Source: Ciona savignyi
Lineage: Eukaryota > Chordata > Ascidiacea > Phlebobranchia > Cionidae
Length of the DNA stretch: 64,000 nucleotides
Assembly: GCA_000149265.1 (NCBI GenBank)
Contig: CH002840.1
Coordinates: 593,526-657,525, forward strand
Direction of reading: 5' to 3'
Under the pieces are notes generated by a model. The model was not told where the DNA came from, did not search any database, and saw only the letters and a program-made list of their open reading frames with translations. Every line of letters begins with the position of its first letter. Positions within the stretch are counted from its first letter, which is position 1. The translations under genes were made by a program, and so were the position numbers. Shown here in pieces: positions 58,901-64,000 of this stretch.

Positions 58901-61534
58901 GCTTCAAATCCAGCATTACATGTTATCCTCATACGCCGCTTACTTATATTATCGAAAACTAACACTTTGATAAATATACACAACTGTACTGCGGCAATCA
59001 TAATTTAAATAACCTGCGCGTAATCTCGTGTGATGGTCAACAGTCTAATTTTGCTTCTAACACAATCTGGACCGAACAACCGGACAAACGAAAATCTATT
59101 TATCCAAAACGATAAAATTAAATCGCCATGCATTTTATTAAAATCACACACATTCGCCAATTACAGCAGGAGGCGAAACGATAGCGTATTACAGAATGGT
59201 AATTGCAATTCTGACTAACTGCTCTTTTGTATGCTTGCTTACACCAGTAATAGACTTGACATTTAAGCGTTTCAGCTGTTTCTCTTATAGCGTCGACCAG
59301 CTGCATTTTGCAACCAGAATTTAAACTTGAGGTTTGACTGTAGGTGACGCAATTAAGAATGGGTATACTGGTTACCAGGCGTTGTTTTATTCTTATATCT
59401 TAACTTCTAATAATTTCCTAAGTAAACCCGTATTATTCCACATACTTTTCTTTATGAAAAAAACACAATTTTACAGTAACATCATAAGTCACGCTTAAGT
59501 GAACATTCGGTCATCACGTGATTAAAGTGGACTATCATTAGACACGCTTAACCACAGGAATCTCGCCCGAACGCAATTATTCGCCTCGCATCGGACACTA
59601 TACTTCAGTCCTTTTTGTTCGTCACGGTGGCCACAACTCCAACGTAAAGTAAAGAATAAATTAAGTTACTTGGGGATCTATTTAGTTAAAATTTAGTTGT
59701 ATTAACCCCCTTCCCCCCAAACATACTTTAGTTGTATTAAAGTGACTGCGCAGGCGGAGTTCACGAACAGTTATTCTGATTCCATTTAAATGAGAATCTG
59801 ACGATGCTGTAATGGTAAAATATATATCTTATAAATGCATAAGCTAGTATTTGTTCAAATAGCGCGAGCTTTTCTAAGCCTGCCTAATTCTATAAAATGC
59901 CACACAAAACTTTTTGCGAAATACTTTCCTCAGTAATTTTCTACTTTGGTTAAGATATCAATTTCGGAATAACTCTTAACTTGGCGGTAGGTTTGTTATG
60001 CCAACTTTTTCAAAGTTTTAGTATATACCATGTGTATTTATTTACTGACGTTTTTCAACTAATGTACTTGTTTCCGTTTTTCTTGTTTTATTCTTTAATA
60101 CAGTGTAATATATATACATTGACTAATCCTCTTTACTATTATAAAGGAGCCAATAATAAATTTAAATAACGTGAAACGTTGTCCCAAAAACTATTTAAGA
60201 AAGTTGTATTTTTTTCTAAAAATATTCGATCTTGTCAATTGATCTAGAACAAAACAAAATAAAATAAATTAATTTTTTAGTATTTTTTTCTGAACTTTTC
60301 AAATATTCAAATGTTCATTTATCAAATTGTTTGCTTCGCAATTTCGCAAACCGCTCTTCTCCGCTGATAATAGAAGAGAATAAAAAGAGACAGAGTTAGA
60401 GGTGCTCGATCGTTATCTGGAAATATTACCCGGGGTGTTTTGGAACGAAGCAGATTTAACTATGTTTATTAAATCAACCTGGGTCAAAAACATAAACAAA
60501 GCATTTTATTAGCCGAGCAAACAACAGGCTTGAAGTATGAAAGAATCGACGTATGAGTCGAATTCTCTTCGTTAAAATACGAACGAAAAGTCGTACGACG
60601 CCTTGCAAAATGGCGTGAATGGATTAATGCGATTTTATGCTCAAAGAAGCACTTAAGATTAAAAAAAAGCTTGAAGAGACAATTATTAATAAATGTTATC
60701 TAAAAGTTACTGCACGGTTAGGTATACAGCATACACTTTGAGATCCGAAATTCTAGTAACGAATGCTTACGTAAAGATAGTAAAATTACATTCAACTTTG
60801 TATTTAACGTTTTTTATTTCTATAAAATGTTAACGTGGGGACGTTTATATTATACATATTTACCTGTTTTTTAAATGGAATTTTATGATAATCGGTATTT
60901 TCGTTGCCGGTTTAAAATGCCAAGGTGTGTATAACCCAAACTGGTCCGTCCATAAACAAGCAAAGGGAAATTTCCTTGGGATTTGCAAATGTAAACTTGT
61001 GTTTTTAAAACAAGAGTGTGTTTTTAAAATTGTTATAATTTAAGTAATTTTGTAAATTAGCTTATTAGTGCCACTATTTATTCTTTTACCAAACATTGAC
61101 GAAGTCGTATCAGAGAAATATATATTTATGTAAATAGAGATAACCCGATTAAATTTAAATATGCCTTAACTTTAGAAAACATAAAATCATAAAATGCTTT
61201 AGAAAACATAAAACCTTAAAGATAAAGCGTGGCAATTGCGGCGTAGACTGTGAAATAGTGAAAATATAAATGGAAGTTTCTACAAGCGTTTACAAAAGCT
61301 GAAATGTTAAAAAAAGGGATGTTTGTCTAAAAATAAGGTGGGTTTAAAAATGTCACGTTTAAGCTGTTGTTTCTCATATTTAATGGATCACGTAGTGTTT
61401 TGTAAGCTTAATACTAGAATTTACTTTCAAGCAACAGGAAAATCTACTTCCTTCACACCGAAATTCAAACCGCGGGGAGAGGAGAGTTCATAAACGAGAG
61501 AACGAAAGAGAAAGGTTTGTTGACGACATTTAAA

Positions 61535-61643
61535 ATGGCGGATGATTGGTGTCCCACAGCTTACGGATTTACTAGTATTAGTTCGCGAAATAAGTACGCG
61601 TTTCTCAGGGCATTGTGTGGTGAAGAGGGCCTTAGAAAATGCC
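61535..61643 (+). CDS. Putative first coding exon of an unrecognised gene (partial)
   Basis: AAAATGGCGG gives a good translation-start context. The open frame encodes MADDWCPTAYGFTSISSRNK, continues through a Leu/Arg-rich stretch and ends LRKC plus one base at a consensus donor (GCC|GTAAGT). A GC-richer, purine-rich leader precedes it. The 36 residues match no family I recognise. No continuing exon was identified in the remaining 2.3 kb, so the gene probably extends beyond the window. Confidence 0.45.
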
Positions 61644-64000
61644 GTAAGTATAATTTGTTCCTAGCGTAACGTAGTTAGACAAGAATCCTTCCCACATAGT
61701 TTTACCTTAAGTCAGAAAGAAAGACTAAATATACGTGTTTGCCTGTACATTTTCTCTTATATCTTTTGACTAAAAACCAGATATAAAATAGTATTTGTAT
61801 AGCAAGTTCTTTGTTATTAGCAATTTGTCAATATATTTATTTTCCCAACTTGCGCCTGACCTATAATAACCAAACCGTGCGACACATAGTATTTTGACCT
61901 TTTTCATTTTGTATGTCTTGTGGCTTTCTGGCCAGGCCAATCGCACTTATTTCCCGAAGTAGTGTCAAGTACATTGTGCTGCTTTATTAGATACGTTATG
62001 CGCTAAATTTTATGTGTACAGCACTTAGCTATGTCAAAAATTGTCTATAAATGGCAGAAAGTTAAAGTTTTATTTGTGGTGGTTTAGCGGATACATCCGC
62101 ACGCGATCCGCCCATTGCCAATGCGCCAGTTAGAAGAGATCAAATAACGAAATATCGGTAGCATAAAAGCCTTCTTACTGGCTTCAACGTTACCAAAAGC
62201 GCGCGGGGTAATTGTGTCTGCACGGTCTTACACTTAGCAGGCTAATTTAATGGCATATACGTCCGACAGGCTTGTTGTATCTTATGATTTAGTACCAATA
62301 TTTTATGTCATTTTGTAAATGTTTAGCGTTTAAAATAACGTGGTGGCATATTCTCTTGCAGTGATAATTGAAAATTTACTTTTAATACAAATATTACGAT
62401 TCAGTGTCTGTCAACGGGTAAAGAGGAAATGCTAGTTTGAGATTAAAATCCAAAGCCATTCAGTCTAGGGAGTGTGTTGCGATTTCTTCAGAATGCTCTA
62501 GGAAACGGACGTGATTTCGATAAACGATACATGTATGGACGTATTTAACAGCTGCGTGCAGAAAAGCGAGACCAAATAAAGCAGACGAGAGCCACCCTTG
62601 TGGTTGTTGTAATATAAGTTTATAGTTATAACGATATTATATTGTATATACGACGTGTAAGATATTTAAAAATCAGCCAACTCTATGCCGATACCGAATC
62701 GCATAGGTGAAATAAAAATATAACCCTGTAATAAATATAGATTTGCGTCACAAATTAAATAAAGTGTTCTGCGATTGGCCTAACTGATCGCTGTTTTAAA
62801 ATGTGCGTTTATTTATAGAAAATTGCACGTGTTCAAAGTAAATCAAGTATAAGAACGTCAGGGGTTTTTCATCAATTTTCCCTTAAATATTGGGATAAAA
62901 AAGTCAATTATAACGTAATGTTTTGACGCGTTTAGGCATGTTTTATTGAGAGTTGCTAAGTCGTATTTAGGTGAACTTATATCGCGATTTAATCGTAACA
63001 ATATCCGCGCATTAGCTTGTGGGTCTTGTTGAGTTTGTCTTCGAAATTCGAAACATTCTTGTTTTTGCCATTATCGAAATCCACGCGAGGCCGGCGAGGG
63101 CGCAATCGATTTTACTTGTGTGGTGTATGTGAATAATAAATGAAGCTGCTTGGCTTCGTACCACTGCGCCACAGTTTCGTGGCCCAGCAGTGCCGTCCGG
63201 TATAATTTCCTTTTATTTTCGGGGATTGAAATCCTGGGTCCAGTAGCGCAATGCGTGCGTGAGCTTGTATAATAACCCTTCAGGCCCGGTTTGTACATTT
63301 TACTTTCAGACGTTTCTAAATAGGGGCGTTCCATTGGAGACGGTCAACGTAGGCGGTATCGCCTATCATAGCGGCACTGGACGTACCTTCGTTGGGGTTT
63401 AGTTTTCATTTTATGACTAGTTTTTTTAGAATCTCACCCAAAATAATGAAATACCGTAGATTTATGCAGCCGCCGCAGTTAACTTTTCATGAACTAGAGA
63501 GCACTTTGTCGTCCAATTTAATGAAAAAATCTGTATCAGCTTTTACGATGTGATAACTACCGTTTTCTTGCCAGATGTTTCAATCGAGTGTTTTCCCGCA
63601 AGTCGCCTTGTTTAATTGGCAAGAGTTGCTGGATTTACTCTTCTTGTGTTAATATCGAGGTCGCCGCAAAGCCCAAGAGATTTGTAATCACTTTTTCATT
63701 TCACCATTCGCTATATTCGCTCTATGCCCGTGTGCTCCACCGAGACAATACTTCTGGGCTTCGAGTAACGAAGGGTTAATTTTAAAGTATCTAGCAAGCA
63801 TGGCCAAAGGAATAAAGGCGAAAAGATAAACGAATATAGTCCTGAGAGTCCCTCGAGACCTACTTATAGCAAACACGAGATGCAATTTTCCATTGACATC
63901 CTGTAAAACCTCAATCCGACAATCCCCGAACGAATTAACTCACATCACGAATTGTTCAAATACACTCCCATTTTTTGTTAAATCTTAAACCTTTTGCCAA
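61644..64000. other. Putative intron or intergenic sequence to the window end
   Basis: No second exon with a supported acceptor was found. A minus-strand open frame at 63071-63334 contains TGTGGCGCAGTGGTACG, resembling a tRNA A box, and is more likely a degenerate repeat than a gene. Confidence 0.4.

Larger units (their letters stand above)
48261..61534. other. 13-kb gene-poor region
   Basis: No spliceable coding exon with recognisable protein similarity was found on either strand. Family A repeats, dense up to 45 kb, are essentially absent. The region holds several tRNA-Ser-like SINE copies, a (TA)n run, a 24-bp minisatellite and a TGACGTCA octamer at 50867-50874. Such a repeat-poor stretch before a gene start could hold regulatory DNA, but nothing here shows it directly. 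Confidence 0.5.

Noticed and set aside
63071-63334. 87-codon minus-strand open frame with a tRNA A-box-like motif
   Set aside because: No B box at the right spacing, no cloverleaf and no protein similarity; probably a degenerate repeat.

Overview
The window is animal nuclear DNA: AT-rich, intron-rich, with short GT-AG introns and many short interspersed repeats. Protein similarity places it in a chordate. The compact introns, a single intron-containing FoxQ1-type gene and abundant SINE-like repeats suggest a tunicate such as Ciona; that assignment is an inference, not a match I could run. Two assembly gaps are present (11026-11310 and 27353-27452).

Layout from left to right. A hAT-like transposon end (1-103). 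A complete eight-exon FAM227-family gene on the minus strand (4685 to 445). A three-exon forkhead gene, FoxQ1 type, on the plus strand (7147-10319). About 4.7 kb without genes, ending in a TATA box with two E-boxes (14086-14110). A complete 42-coding-exon striated-type myosin heavy chain gene (15075-37557, plus strand, 1954 residues), with a possible second terminal exon at 37742-38170 and an intronless 301-codon ORF with its own poly(A) signal inside intron 19. A complete CSN1/GPS1 gene (COP9 signalosome subunit 1; 39589-48004, plus strand). Then about 13 kb without recognisable genes but with repeats and a 24-bp minisatellite. Near the right edge lies what looks like the first coding exon of an unrecognised gene (61535-61643).

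All exon joins were checked by hand for reading phase. FAM227 sums to 972 nt, FoxQ1 to 1131 nt, myosin to 5865 nt and CSN1 to 1422 nt, all multiples of three with no internal stop. The genes do not form a pathway: FoxQ1 is a developmental regulator, myosin is a contractile protein, CSN1 is a housekeeping deneddylase subunit, and FAM227 is poorly characterised. The unusual features are the nested ORF in the myosin intron, the alternative myosin tail with a cluster of TGACGTCA octamers, and a MITE whose target-site duplication carries a splice donor.
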